A stretch of 64,000 bases of DNA, taken from NCBI GenBank assembly GCA_046757965.1, contig JBHHZI010000001.1, forward strand, positions 26,758 through 90,757, read 5' to 3'. This document shows, one piece after another, positions 8,132-16,756 of this stretch; the first letter of the stretch is position 1, and each line of letters opens with the position of its first letter. Under the pieces are notes generated by a model that worked only from the letters and a program-made list of their open reading frames with translations, was not told the origin of the DNA and did no database searches. A program made the position numbers and the translations under genes. This stretch comes from JBHHZI01 sp046757965 (GTDB taxonomy: Bacteria > Acidobacteriota > Polarisedimenticolia > SMYD01).

Positions 8132-11100
8132 ATGAGAAGACGGACTCGCTTGGCCCTCATCGCCGGAGGGATCCTGACAGGGCTCGTGCTGGCCCTGGCC
8201 CTCGTGCTGCCTTCCTTCATCGATGTCAACCGATACCGTGGCGAGTTCGAGACCCGGATCGGCGCCATGCTCGGCCGGGATGTGCATCTCGGACAGATGC
8301 AGCTGCGATTCCTGCCTGATGTCGTCATCGACGTGCGCGACCTTGGCATCGGCGCCCTGCCGTCGGAGGGCGAGGGCGACCTGCTCACCGCGGCTCGCCT
8401 GCGTCTGGGCGTGCGGCTGCTGCCGCTACTTCACGACAAGGTCGAGATCACATCCGTGCGACTGGAGAAGCCCGTACTCATCGTGGACCGGGACGCCAGT
8501 GGCGCGTTCAACATCGAGCGACTGATCGCGGCCGGCCCGGAACAGGAATCTCCCGACAGCGCGGCCGGTGACACGACGAACTTCGCGGTCGATTCTCTGT
8601 ACATCACCGGCGGCACACTCACCATCAGAGACTCGGCACTGGCGCCGGGCCGTACCCTCACCCTGGGTCTCGAACAGATCGATGCCCAGGTGAACCATCT
8701 GGCTCCTGATCGCCCCGTGGAGGTGAACCTGACCACGCGGCTGGCCGGGCAGCCTGACGCACAGGTCGAGATCCAGGGGTCTGCCGGACCGCTTCAGCCT
8801 GATGCGGGCCACCCGTTCACCGCCGATCTGCGTGTGGAGCTGTCGGGGCTCGGTCTGGAGCCTCTCGGCCCCTGGTGTGAGGCGCTCACCGGCTTCTCCC
8901 TCCCCCCGGGAACGCTGGGATTGATCGGTGCCGCCCGGTACGCGGGACCGGACGACGGTGACCTGTCGCTGGAGTCACTCGACATCGATCTGGGCCGGTC
9001 GCACCTGGCGGCCACCGGAACCGTTCACCTGGCCTCGGGTTCCATCGAGGCCGGCGTGACCGCCCGCGAGATGGAGATCGACCCCGATGAGGTCCGGGAT
9101 CTTCTGGGCGGTGTCGGAGTGGCGTGGCCCCTGCCGCCGGATGTCGTCGGTAAGGCGCCGGTGACCGGAAGCGGGACCGTCCGGTTGCAACTGGACCGAT
9201 CGGGACCGCGGCTTGCGAGCCTGTCGGCGAAACACGTCAAGATTGCCGGCGGCGAGATCAACCTGCGCCGCCACGCCGATGGCGCATGGAATATCGCGTC
9301 CCTGTGGGAAGCGGACGGGGTCAGTCCCAAGGCGACCACACCTCCTCGCCTGGAGATCGAAGGCCTTCATGTCAAGGACACGCGCCTGCGAATCCGCGAC
9401 GATCTGACACCGGGCGCCCACCCGGTCGTGATCACCGACCTCGACATCACACTCGACTCGTTGCCCGTGGCGGCACCGGCACGGGTGAGGCTCAGCGCGG
9501 CCGTGGACCCGGGCGGGGGCAACCCGGCGCCCATCGGGGCGGAAGGCACCATCGGGCCGGTGGGCGACGACGGGGTCGTGCCGGTGAACCTGACCGTCCG
9601 GGCCAGCCACTTTCCTGTCGCGCCACTCGGGCCGTACGCGGAACCCTACCTGGCGGTGGAGACAACCGCCGGCATGGTGAACCTGGAGGCCAAGGTCAAG
9701 GGACGGGTGCCGGAAGCGTTCGACAGTTCCGGTACCATCGACCTTGACCAGCTCGTCGTGACGCTCGCCGGGCCGACAGGGTCGAGCAGGCCCACCCACC
9801 TCGACCTGGGCATCGCGTTCGATCTCACCGCCACCCACGGCGCAGACGACGTGACCTTCCGTGACCTGACGGTGACGACAGGGGATGAGTCCCTCGGCAT
9901 GTCAGGTCGCCTAGACAGATCCGGCGGGACGATGCGAGTCGATGCCACCCTGCGACCAAGTACCATCAGCGCCGACCGGATCGCGGAGCTACTGGCCATG
10001 TTCGACTACGATCCCGGCTTCTCTTTTTCTTCCACCCGGCCGGTGCAGCTGGAGGGACGCCTGACCGGACCGCTGAGCGGCCCCACCGCACCGACCGTCA
10101 CGGGGCGGCTCCGCCTCGACGGGTTCACGTTTCGCCACCCGGTGATGACAGCTCCCATGGAGAAGGTCCGCGCCACGATCCAGGTGGACGGAGAGCAGGT
10201 CAGCATCGAGGATTTCTCCGGCGCCATCGGTGGCAGCGATCTGTCCGGGAATGCCACGCTCTCGGGATTTGACGCACCCGATGTCCGGTTCGACCTGCAC
10301 TCGCGACACGCCGATTTCTGGGAATTGATGTCGTTTGTCAGCACCGATACGACGACCCCGGCAGCACCCCAGGCCCGTGGCACCGACGATGCCAGCGCTC
10401 TCCTGGACGCCGTCACGGCGCAGGGCAAGCTGACCATCGACGACGGGTCCTTCCAGGCCCTGGCGTTCTCCAGCTTGTCCGCCGGTCTGGGTCTGCGTGG
10501 CCAGGTCATCACGCTCGATCCCCTGGAGATGGACCTGTACGGCGGACACTTCACGGGCAACGCTCGCCTGGACGAGACGGTGACGCCGCCCCGCTTCCGG
10601 ATCGTGACCACCGCCACCGATGTCGATGTCTCACCGCTCCTGGCCGACAACCTCGACCTCGGCGACCTGCTGTCGGGACGTTTCTCGGGTCAGGTGAGTG
10701 TTCGCGGGGCCGGGACCGACTACGACACGATCGTCTCGGGTCTGACAGGAGACGGCAAGGTCGAGATCCGGGATGGTCGCGTCGGTCAGCTCGATGTTCT
10801 CGGCATTCTCTCGAAGGCCTCCGGCGTGTTCGGCGAGCAGACTCTGCAGAAACTCTCTCGCAAGATCGAGAAGGAGGGCACGGAGTTCAGCCGCATGACA
10901 GGGAGCCTGGAGCTGTCCAGCGGAACGCTGCGCAGCAACGACCTCCGACTGGACTCGCCGGACGTGACGATCCGGGGCAAGACATCCGTCGATCTCCTGG
11001 GTGCAACCATGAACGGCAAGTTCAAGGTCCTGCTGTCTGCGGACCTCAGCCGGTCGATGCGGCAGGAGAAGAGCCGGGCCGCCGAGGTGTTCTGGGATTC

Positions 11101-11806
11101 GCACGAGGAGCGGGTGAATGTGCCGCTGGCACTCTCAGGACCGTTCGCCTCGCCGTCTCCGAACATCGACTGGAAGACGGCCACCCACAATCTCGCCCGC
11201 ACCAAGGGGCGCGAGGCGCTGAAGAGCCGTCTCGGAAAGTTCGGGGCTCTCCTGGATCGAGACAAGGGAGCCAGTTCCGCACCGCAAGCGTCCAGCCCCC
11301 AGGCAAGTTCAGGAACCCCCACCGCCGGAATCACCGCGGGCGACAGTTCCCGGTCGGCGCTGACCGGTGCCGGTCCGCCGTCGGCGCCACGACCCTCTTC
11401 AGCCCAGGCAGCCACATCCGGCTCAGAAGCCCAGACCACTCCCCTCCCCGGCAGCGGGCCCACCCCATCAACTGCCCGGACACCGGCCGGCACGCCTCCT
11501 GCCATGACCATCGAGATCACACGCACCCACTGGAGCGGCAACTTCCTGCTCAAATCCCTGGTCGTGGAGGGGCGAGCCGTCGGTGCCACCATCGATCATC
11601 TCAGCGCCCAGGTCACCGACGCGTCGGGACGCACCATCCAGACCTTTGACCGGGTCGAGGCCGGCCCACCGGCGCCCTCGCGATCCTGGTCCTTCAAGGT
11701 CTCCGGCAAGAAACTGGTCGGCGGGCACAGCCCCTTCACCGTGCGCATCGTCGCCCATGACACGGCCGGCACCACCACCGAGATCACCACCCAGGTTCGC
11801 CGCTGA
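8132..11806 (+). CDS. AsmA family protein
   Basis: This 1224-aa protein has a single N-terminal membrane anchor (about residues 6-28) followed by PSFIDVNRYRGEFETRI and LGRDVHLGQMQLRFLPD, the typical AsmA start. Long repeated amphipathic beta-strand blocks follow, as in bridge-like lipid-transfer and AsmA/TamB-type proteins. The stretch GDGKVEIRDGRVGQLDVLGIL and the following SLELSSGTLRSNDLRLDSPD region match the conserved AsmA C-terminal block (about 870-960). After a Pro/Ser/Ala-rich linker (about 1045-1125) there is an extra C-terminal beta domain beginning MTIEITRTHWSG, which is not usual for AsmA. It probably acts in the periplasm in outer-membrane lipid or protein homeostasis. The start lacks a strong Shine-Dalgarno sequence. 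Confidence 0.85.
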   Translation: MRRRTRLALIAGGILTGLVLALALVLPSFIDVNRYRGEFETRIGAMLGRDVHLGQMQLRFLPDVVIDVRDLGIGALPSEGEGDLLTAARLRLGVRLLPLLHDKVEITSVRLEKPVLIVDRDASGAFNIERLIAAGPEQESPDSAAGDTTNFAVDSLYITGGTLTIRDSALAPGRTLTLGLEQIDAQVNHLAPDRPVEVNLTTRLAGQPDAQVEIQGSAGPLQPDAGHPFTADLRVELSGLGLEPLGPWCEALTGFSLPPGTLGLIGAARYAGPDDGDLSLESLDIDLGRSHLAATGTVHLASGSIEAGVTAREMEIDPDEVRDLLGGVGVAWPLPPDVVGKAPVTGSGTVRLQLDRSGPRLASLSAKHVKIAGGEINLRRHADGAWNIASLWEADGVSPKATTPPRLEIEGLHVKDTRLRIRDDLTPGAHPVVITDLDITLDSLPVAAPARVRLSAAVDPGGGNPAPIGAEGTIGPVGDDGVVPVNLTVRASHFPVAPLGPYAEPYLAVETTAGMVNLEAKVKGRVPEAFDSSGTIDLDQLVVTLAGPTGSSRPTHLDLGIAFDLTATHGADDVTFRDLTVTTGDESLGMSGRLDRSGGTMRVDATLRPSTISADRIAELLAMFDYDPGFSFSSTRPVQLEGRLTGPLSGPTAPTVTGRLRLDGFTFRHPVMTAPMEKVRATIQVDGEQVSIEDFSGAIGGSDLSGNATLSGFDAPDVRFDLHSRHADFWELMSFVSTDTTTPAAPQARGTDDASALLDAVTAQGKLTIDDGSFQALAFSSLSAGLGLRGQVITLDPLEMDLYGGHFTGNARLDETVTPPRFRIVTTATDVDVSPLLADNLDLGDLLSGRFSGQVSVRGAGTDYDTIVSGLTGDGKVEIRDGRVGQLDVLGILSKASGVFGEQTLQKLSRKIEKEGTEFSRMTGSLELSSGTLRSNDLRLDSPDVTIRGKTSVDLLGATMNGKFKVLLSADLSRSMRQEKSRAAEVFWDSHEERVNVPLALSGPFASPSPNIDWKTATHNLARTKGREALKSRLGKFGALLDRDKGASSAPQASSPQASSGTPTAGITAGDSSRSALTGAGPPSAPRPSSAQAATSGSEAQTTPLPGSGPTPSTARTPAGTPPAMTIEITRTHWSGNFLLKSLVVEGRAVGATIDHLSAQVTDASGRTIQTFDRVEAGPPAPSRSWSFKVSGKKLVGGHSPFTVRIVAHDTAGTTTEITTQVRR

Positions 11807-11817
11807 CAGGTGACGCC

Positions 11818-11839
11818 GGTCGGCGCGATCGCGCCGACC
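11818..11839. terminator. Perfect 22-bp palindrome after the AsmA gene
   Basis: GGTCGGCGCGA is followed directly by its reverse complement, 12 bases after the AsmA stop codon. It can form a strong GC stem-loop and may end or stabilise the AsmA transcript, but no U-tract follows. It contains the octamer GCGATCGC. Confidence 0.35.
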
Positions 11840-11921
11840 CCTCGTCGACGGCGAGGGTGCATGGTAGTGTGCCGGACCGGCAAGATCTGTTTCTCTCCAG
11901 GGCCGGCTCCGCCGAGAACAC

Positions 11922-12830
11922 ATGACCCTCACTCCGGATCTCATCATGGCGCTGGCAGCGCTGGCCATCGTGGCCCTGGCGGCCGACAAGGTCGGGGCCT
12001 TCTTCGGCCGGCTGCGACTCCCTCTGATCACCGGTTTTCTGTTCACCGGTGTCCTGGCCGGGCCACACGGTCTCGATCTGATCCGCAGCTCCGCGATCGG
12101 TCATCTCCATGTCGTCAGCGAGACGACCATCGCCTTCATCGCGTTCGCCGCCGGCTCGGAACTGGATCTCGGCGACCTCAAGCACCGGTTGAGAAGCATC
12201 CGCTGGGTGTCCACGGGGCTGGTCGTGGTCACCTTCAGCAGCACGGTTGTCGCGACGCTGCTGGTAGCGGACGCTCTGCCGTTTGCCCGCGCGCTGCCGG
12301 CCACCGAGCGGTGGGCCGTGGCACTCCTCGCCGGCGCCGTTCTCGTGGCGCGTTCTCCGTCGTCCGCCATCGCGGTGGTGAACGAGCTGCGGGCGCGGGG
12401 CCCGTTCACCGGCATGGTGCTGGGCGTCACCGTCGTCATGGACGCGGTGGTCATCGTCCTCTTCGCCGCCAGCTCGTCAATGGCCGACGCCTTGCTCGCC
12501 GGACAGGCGTTCGATCTCCAGGTCCCCCTGCTTGTGCTGGGCGAGATCGTGGTCTCTCTCGGGCTGGGGTTCCTGCTCGGCAAGGTCCTGCCGTCGCTGG
12601 TGGGCGGGTCGCGCCATCAGACGGTTCGTGCGGGTCTCCTTCTGGCCACGGGTCTTCTGAACTTTTCCGGGGCCGATCTGGTCCGGACCCTCAGTCGCGC
12701 TCGACTGTCGGTGGACATCCTCATCGAACCGTTGCTGGTCTGCATGGTGGCGGCGTTCGTGTCCACGAACTTCACATCGCACACCGGCAGGGTCCGGGAG
12801 GTCGTCGAGTCCGCCGGACCGACCGTGTAG
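11922..12830 (+). CDS. Cation:proton antiporter, N-terminal part, ended by an in-frame TAG
   Basis: 302 codons encode most of the membrane domain of a CPA2/KefB-type monovalent cation:proton antiporter: about nine hydrophobic helices, starting DLIMALAALAIVALAADKVG, with TGFLFTGVLAGPHGLDL and FIAFAAGSELDL, both characteristic of the family. The frame is halted by TAG at 12828-12830. The very next codons in the same frame continue the protein (VVFFTLAGASLDI). In relatives this position reads YVVFFTLAGA, so the stop most likely replaces a Tyr codon by one base change. The product as read would be a non-functional truncated transporter unless the stop is read through or is a sequencing error. Confidence 0.8.
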   Translation: MTLTPDLIMALAALAIVALAADKVGAFFGRLRLPLITGFLFTGVLAGPHGLDLIRSSAIGHLHVVSETTIAFIAFAAGSELDLGDLKHRLRSIRWVSTGLVVVTFSSTVVATLLVADALPFARALPATERWAVALLAGAVLVARSPSSAIAVVNELRARGPFTGMVLGVTVVMDAVVIVLFAASSSMADALLAGQAFDLQVPLLVLGEIVVSLGLGFLLGKVLPSLVGGSRHQTVRAGLLLATGLLNFSGADLVRTLSRARLSVDILIEPLLVCMVAAFVSTNFTSHTGRVREVVESAGPTV

Positions 12831-13850
12831 GTGGTCTTCTTCACGCTGGCAGGGGCATCACTGGATATCGGCGTTCTGGCAGGAACCTGGCAGGTCGCCC
12901 TGATCCTGTTCGGCGTCCGGCTCGCATCCATCGTCGTGGGGTCGGCGGTGGGTGGCATGCTGGCCGGGGACCCCGCCCGCTTCAATCGCGTCGGCTGGAT
13001 GAGCTTCGTCACCCAGGCGGGCATCGGGCTTGGACTGGCGGAGGAGATCGCTGGCGAGTTCCCGACCTGGGGCGGCTCCCTCTCGGCCGTCATCGTCGCC
13101 ATCATCGTCATGAACCAGGTTGTCGGGCCTCCCCTGTTCAAGTGGGCCCTGCACCTGGTCGGAGAGGCCCGCTCTGTCGACGACGTCGCCCGCGACCGCG
13201 ACCTCTCCCGGGCGGTGATCGTGGGGTGGGACGCGCAGGCCATCGCCGTGGCCCGGCAGCTCACCGTCCACGGCTGGGAGGTCGCTGTCGCCTCTCGCAA
13301 GGTCAACGCGGAAGAGGCAGTGCCAGGTTCTCCGGCCACACTCACACCGCTGTCGGACCTGACCACCGAGGGTCTGCGCGCTGCCGGCGCGGACCGTGCA
13401 GACACCCTCGTGGGTCTGCTCACGGACGAGGAAAACACGCACCTCGTGGAGATGGCGCGGGCCTCGTTCCCGTCGGCTCACCTGGTCGTGCAGATCCATG
13501 ATCGAGACCGGGCCGCGACCCTGGCAGGTGATGGTGTGGTGGTCATCGACCCGGAGACGGCCATCGTGAATCTACTGGACCACCTGGTGCGCACGCCGGC
13601 AGCGACCTCGCTCCTGCTCGGTGAGGACCCGGGGCAGGACGTCACGGATCTGCAGGTCGGCAACGTCGCGCTCCGGGGCGTGGCGGTGCGCGATCTTCAT
13701 CTTCCGCTGGACATCCGGGTGCTCTCGATCCAGCGCCGCGGCGCCCGCCTCATTTCCCATGGACACACCCGGCTCGCCGTCGGAGATCAGGTCACCGTGG
13801 TCGGGAGTGCGGCGAGTCTGCGCGAGGTGGCGTTCCTGTTCGAGTCCTGA
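12831..13850 (+). CDS. Cation:proton antiporter, C-terminal part with RCK and TrkA-C domains
   Basis: This is the same reading frame immediately after the TAG at 12828-12830; the first codon is GTG, but no Shine-Dalgarno sequence is seen, so it probably has no independent start. It holds the last membrane helices (GASLDIGVLAGTWQVALILF to GGSLSAVIVAIIVMNQVVG), then a Rossmann-type RCK/TrkA-N domain (AVIVGWDAQAIAVARQL), then a TrkA-C domain (LQVGNVALRGVAVRDLHL to QVTVVGS). The usual RCK GxGxxG nucleotide-binding turn is replaced by GWDAQA and the ribose-binding acid after the second strand is missing, so nucleotide gating may be lost. Together the two parts encode about 642 residues, a normal length for this family. 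Confidence 0.75.
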   Translation: MVFFTLAGASLDIGVLAGTWQVALILFGVRLASIVVGSAVGGMLAGDPARFNRVGWMSFVTQAGIGLGLAEEIAGEFPTWGGSLSAVIVAIIVMNQVVGPPLFKWALHLVGEARSVDDVARDRDLSRAVIVGWDAQAIAVARQLTVHGWEVAVASRKVNAEEAVPGSPATLTPLSDLTTEGLRAAGADRADTLVGLLTDEENTHLVEMARASFPSAHLVVQIHDRDRAATLAGDGVVVIDPETAIVNLLDHLVRTPAATSLLLGEDPGQDVTDLQVGNVALRGVAVRDLHLPLDIRVLSIQRRGARLISHGHTRLAVGDQVTVVGSAASLREVAFLFES

Positions 13851-13951
13851 GAAGCGGACCCGTCACGGGCGAGCACGCGGGATCCACTCTCTCCGCCCCC
13901 TCGCCTGATGGAGATCGCCAGGCATCTCGCTCGATGACGATCCTGGCCAGC

Positions 13952-15628
13952 TCAGCGGGTCCGTCCATGGGACCGGCGATGCGAGCGGCTCGTGCGCGGC
14001 ACACCGGAACTCGGTCCCGGGAGCCGATGCGGTGGCGTCGTCAGAGTCGCCGGTCCCGGGGCTGGAATCGAACGGGGTGAGCTGACCGTCTGCCCATCAC
14101 CGGCGAGGAGGCGGTCGATGAGTGCGCGGGCGGCGTCGATGAGGGCCTGGGCGTCGGCCGGATCGATCTTCTTGCCACTCTGCGCCTCGACCGCGTGGAT
14201 GAAGGCCACGAGATTGTTGATGGCGACCTCGGTCTGGCCGGCGAGGAGCTTTCGCAATGCGTTGTCCAGCTTGGCCAGCAGACTGATGGCGGTTCCGGGG
14301 CGGAGCCCCAGGCTATCCACCAGGGCCTGCAGGTCCGCCAGCTCGTCGGCCGGGGTTCGGGCGAGCTGGAACTCGAACGACCCCACGTCGCAGATCGCCA
14401 GACCATCGCCGTCCCCGTCCACCGGCCGAGGGCCACCTGCCTGATCGGCATCGAGGGCCACGCCTCCGGGATCCATGCATCCGGCCGGATCTCCCGAATC
14501 CACCGCCAGGCTGCCAGGGAGCGGCGCGTAGGTCTGTGTTGGCCCACCGTTGTCGGCGAGCGGCCCGAGAATCTCGGTGAACGTGACGGCAGGGTCGACC
14601 TCACGATCGCCCGCACCGGTCACCGGACAGCCGGCACCCAGCCCGAAGAGATTGTAGTCGTCCGAGAGAACGAAGCCGGAACAGTCTCCCGACACGTTGG
14701 CGAGGACGATGCTGTTGGCCACGCGGGTCAGTCCAAATGCCCGCACACCGCCGGTGAACAGGGTCGACATGTTCTCGCTGACCGTGGTGTTGGCCATCTC
14801 GAGAACGGACCCCGAGGCGGTGAAGACACCACCCACCGACAGCGCCTCGTTGCGGGCGACGGTGCTGTTGAGAACCGTCCCCACGGCTGACGGGTTCAGC
14901 ACCAGGCCGCCACCCAGGCCACGGACGGCGACATTGTGGCTCAGGGTGCTGTCGAGAACGACGGCACTCCCCGACGAGCCGATGAACAGACCGCCTCCAT
15001 TGTCGGCCGAGTTGTGAACGATGGCGGCACGGAGGAGCGTCACGGTGCCGACGGTGGAGAGAATACCGCCGCCCGAACCATTCACCATGTCGAAGTCGCG
15101 AATGACGCTGTCGGCAACGATCAGGTCACGGCGTGCGCCGGTGAATCCACTTCCCTGCAGGTCGACGCCCCGGAATCCTTCCTGCCGGCTGTCACCTGCC
15201 AGGGTGAGCGCCGTGAGCGCCACCTCGATATCGGCGGCCGAGGGATCCACCGCGACCGGCGTCGATGCCCGGCCCGCCGCGAGGATCAGAGTGGCACCGG
15301 CGCCGGCGCCGGCGATCTGCAGCGACTCGCGCAGAGCGCCGAGTCCGTCCACTCGCGCGAGGTCCGACGGCAGGAGCGCGTAGGTCCCCGGCCCGAGAAC
15401 GACGACGTCGGCACCGATCTGTCCCGGCGCGCAATCCAGAGAACCCACGGCGCCGTTGGTGTTGGCCGACAGGACCGCCTCGTCGAGAGTACAGACGCCA
15501 TCGCCGACATCACCGAGTCCGGAGAACGGCTGGACCGAGGTGACAATGATCTCGGCCGCAACAACGCGGGACGACATCCCGGCGGTGAGCATGACGGCGG
15601 ACAGAAGAGCAACGGCGAAAGGCCGCAT
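13952..15628 (-). CDS. Secreted right-handed beta-helix protein with FIMAH domain
   Basis: The ATG at 15628 is preceded by GGGAGG at good spacing, which decides this start over upstream in-frame ATGs. The 558-aa product has a signal peptide (MRPFAVALLSAVMLTAG to VVAA) and a CSLREA-like motif (GVCTLDEAVLSANTN). Many short parallel beta-helix rungs follow with repeated NSTVARNEA- and DSTLSHNVA-type turns, then a choice-of-anchor-Q block (GPLADNGGPTQTYAPLPGS to ICDVGSFEF). A FIMAH domain comes next (LQALVDSLGLRPGTAISLL to NNLVAFIHAVEAQSGKK), found in many secreted bacterial proteins and of unknown role. The last 45 residues are Pro/Ser/Arg-rich and disordered. It probably sits on the cell surface or outside the cell. 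Confidence 0.8.
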   Translation of the reverse strand: MRPFAVALLSAVMLTAGMSSRVVAAEIIVTSVQPFSGLGDVGDGVCTLDEAVLSANTNGAVGSLDCAPGQIGADVVVLGPGTYALLPSDLARVDGLGALRESLQIAGAGAGATLILAAGRASTPVAVDPSAADIEVALTALTLAGDSRQEGFRGVDLQGSGFTGARRDLIVADSVIRDFDMVNGSGGGILSTVGTVTLLRAAIVHNSADNGGGLFIGSSGSAVVLDSTLSHNVAVRGLGGGLVLNPSAVGTVLNSTVARNEALSVGGVFTASGSVLEMANTTVSENMSTLFTGGVRAFGLTRVANSIVLANVSGDCSGFVLSDDYNLFGLGAGCPVTGAGDREVDPAVTFTEILGPLADNGGPTQTYAPLPGSLAVDSGDPAGCMDPGGVALDADQAGGPRPVDGDGDGLAICDVGSFEFQLARTPADELADLQALVDSLGLRPGTAISLLAKLDNALRKLLAGQTEVAINNLVAFIHAVEAQSGKKIDPADAQALIDAARALIDRLLAGDGQTVSSPRSIPAPGPATLTTPPHRLPGPSSGVPRTSRSHRRSHGRTR

Positions 15629-16000
15629 GTTCCGCCTCCCAGTTTCGGCGGGGGTTAGGGTGCGTCCGTTCTCCCGATCCTCAAGCTGGGCCCTCGTCGC
15701 TCTCGATGCAACCCTTTGACCCATAAAAATTTACGGTGTAACGACTTGGTCAGTGATGTGACGCTGTCGTACTGTCGTTCGGAGCCTGAACGCGCGATCA
15801 GATCCCGAAGTGGCGACCCGGGAACACCCGCGGCGAGCCTGTCCGCGGCCTCCCGGCATCACCCTTCAATGTCACCGGCCAAGGGAGTAGAATGAGCCCC
15901 GGAAATCTTGCCGGATTCGTCCGGGATGAATGGACGTCGCGGGTGCGGCCCACCAGCCTGGAAGCGCGAATCTGGACGGGTGAGAAGGGATCAGAGAGAG
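15629..16000. other. Divergent intergenic region between beta-helix and cold shock genes
   Basis: This 372-base region serves two divergent genes. It contains an AT-rich island around 15718-15745 (CCATAAAAATTTACGG), unusual for this GC-rich sequence and a likely promoter or DNA-bending site for the leftward gene. It also holds a candidate promoter for the cold shock gene (15865-15893). No RNA gene or convincing open frame is seen. Confidence 0.45.
15865..15893 (+). promoter_or_regulatory. Candidate promoter for the cold shock gene
   Basis: TTCAAT and TAGAAT are separated by 17 bases. The -10 matches the consensus at five of six positions; the -35 is weak. It would give a leader of roughly 100 nt before the cold shock ATG, in line with the long regulatory leaders of csp mRNAs. 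Confidence 0.3.
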
Positions 16001-16204
16001 ATGGCACAAGGCACGGTGAAGTGGTTCAACGATGCAAAGGGATTCGGTTTCATCAGCCTGGATGATGGTTCCAGCGATGTGTTCGTGCACCACTCGGCCA
16101 TCCAGATGGACGGCTTCAAGACCCTGGCCGAGGGCCAGAAGGTCGAGTTCGACGTGGTCGACGGCCCGAAGGGGCCTGCGGCGGAGAACGTCCGTCCGAT
16201 CTGA
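16001..16204 (+). CDS. Cold shock domain protein
   Basis: This 67-aa protein is a full-length single cold-shock domain of the CspA family: AQGTVKWFNDAKGFGFI carries RNP1 (KGFGFI) and DVFVHHSAI carries RNP2, with the usual GPKGPAAENV end. It binds single-stranded RNA/DNA and keeps mRNA accessible, as an RNA chaperone in the cytoplasm. The start follows an AGAAGGGA region and is fixed by the domain's N-terminus. It stands alone, facing a leftward zinc-ribbon gene, with a GC-rich stem-loop between them. Confidence 0.97.
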   Translation: MAQGTVKWFNDAKGFGFISLDDGSSDVFVHHSAIQMDGFKTLAEGQKVEFDVVDGPKGPAAENVRPI

Positions 16205-16283
16205 TCCCGGTGCGCCCGCCTGAGCCGCCGCGCGGCGATAAGACGGCGACCCTCGAGATCGGTATTGCAATTCCCCCGGGGTC

Positions 16284-16307
16284 GCCCGGGTGCCCCCCGG
16301 CCCGGGC
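16284..16307 (+). terminator. GC-rich stem-loop, candidate terminator of the cold shock gene
   Basis: Arms GCCCGGG and CCCGGGC enclose a 10-nt loop and are followed by GTTT. It lies between the convergent cold shock and zinc-ribbon genes and could serve both. The T-run is short, so efficiency is uncertain. Confidence 0.4.
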
Positions 16308-16333
16308 GTTTCATCCGGCACCACGCCCCGGCG

Positions 16334-16552
16334 TCAGGGCGTGATCAAACCGCCGGTCCGGAAAGCGCTCGTGTCCCCGTCCATCTGCGAGCCCACGGAT
16401 GTGCCACACGAGGCGCAACGGTATTCGAACTTGTTGCCACCCGGCAGGACGAGCAAGAGGCGCTTGCGCACCGGGCGGGAAGACTTGCAGCGAGGACAGT
16501 ACAGTTCGCTGGCTTCCAGCGAGCGGTAGGACGACGGATCGCGCGGCTGCAT
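16334..16552 (-). CDS. Small zinc-ribbon protein
   Basis: The 72-aa product has two Cys pairs, YCPRC (C19, C22) and RCASC (C46, C49), spaced as in a zinc ribbon, separated by a basic beta-hairpin (RKRLLLVLPGGNKFEYR). A GGAG six bases before the ATG at 16552 supports this start over longer in-frame starts. Such ribbons bind nucleic acid or scaffold larger complexes; the exact role is unknown. It converges on the cold shock gene, so antisense overlap of transcripts is possible. The C-terminal 20 residues are unstructured. Confidence 0.7.
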   Translation of the reverse strand: MQPRDPSSYRSLEASELYCPRCKSSRPVRKRLLLVLPGGNKFEYRCASCGTSVGSQMDGDTSAFRTGGLITP

Positions 16553-16756
16553 TGTTCTCTCCATCTCGACAGACTCCAGGCCGGTCTCCATTATGACACG
16601 GCCTCCCGGTGTCCGGACCCACCCCGGGGCCACACGTCCCCGGCGGCCAGCCACCATCGCCGCCGCGCCATGAGTGCCCGGATGGACACGGGGGATGTAG
16701 AATGCTCGCGCCCGACGGGATGCAGTGACGCGACCCGGTCGAGGGGGGGCTTTCCG

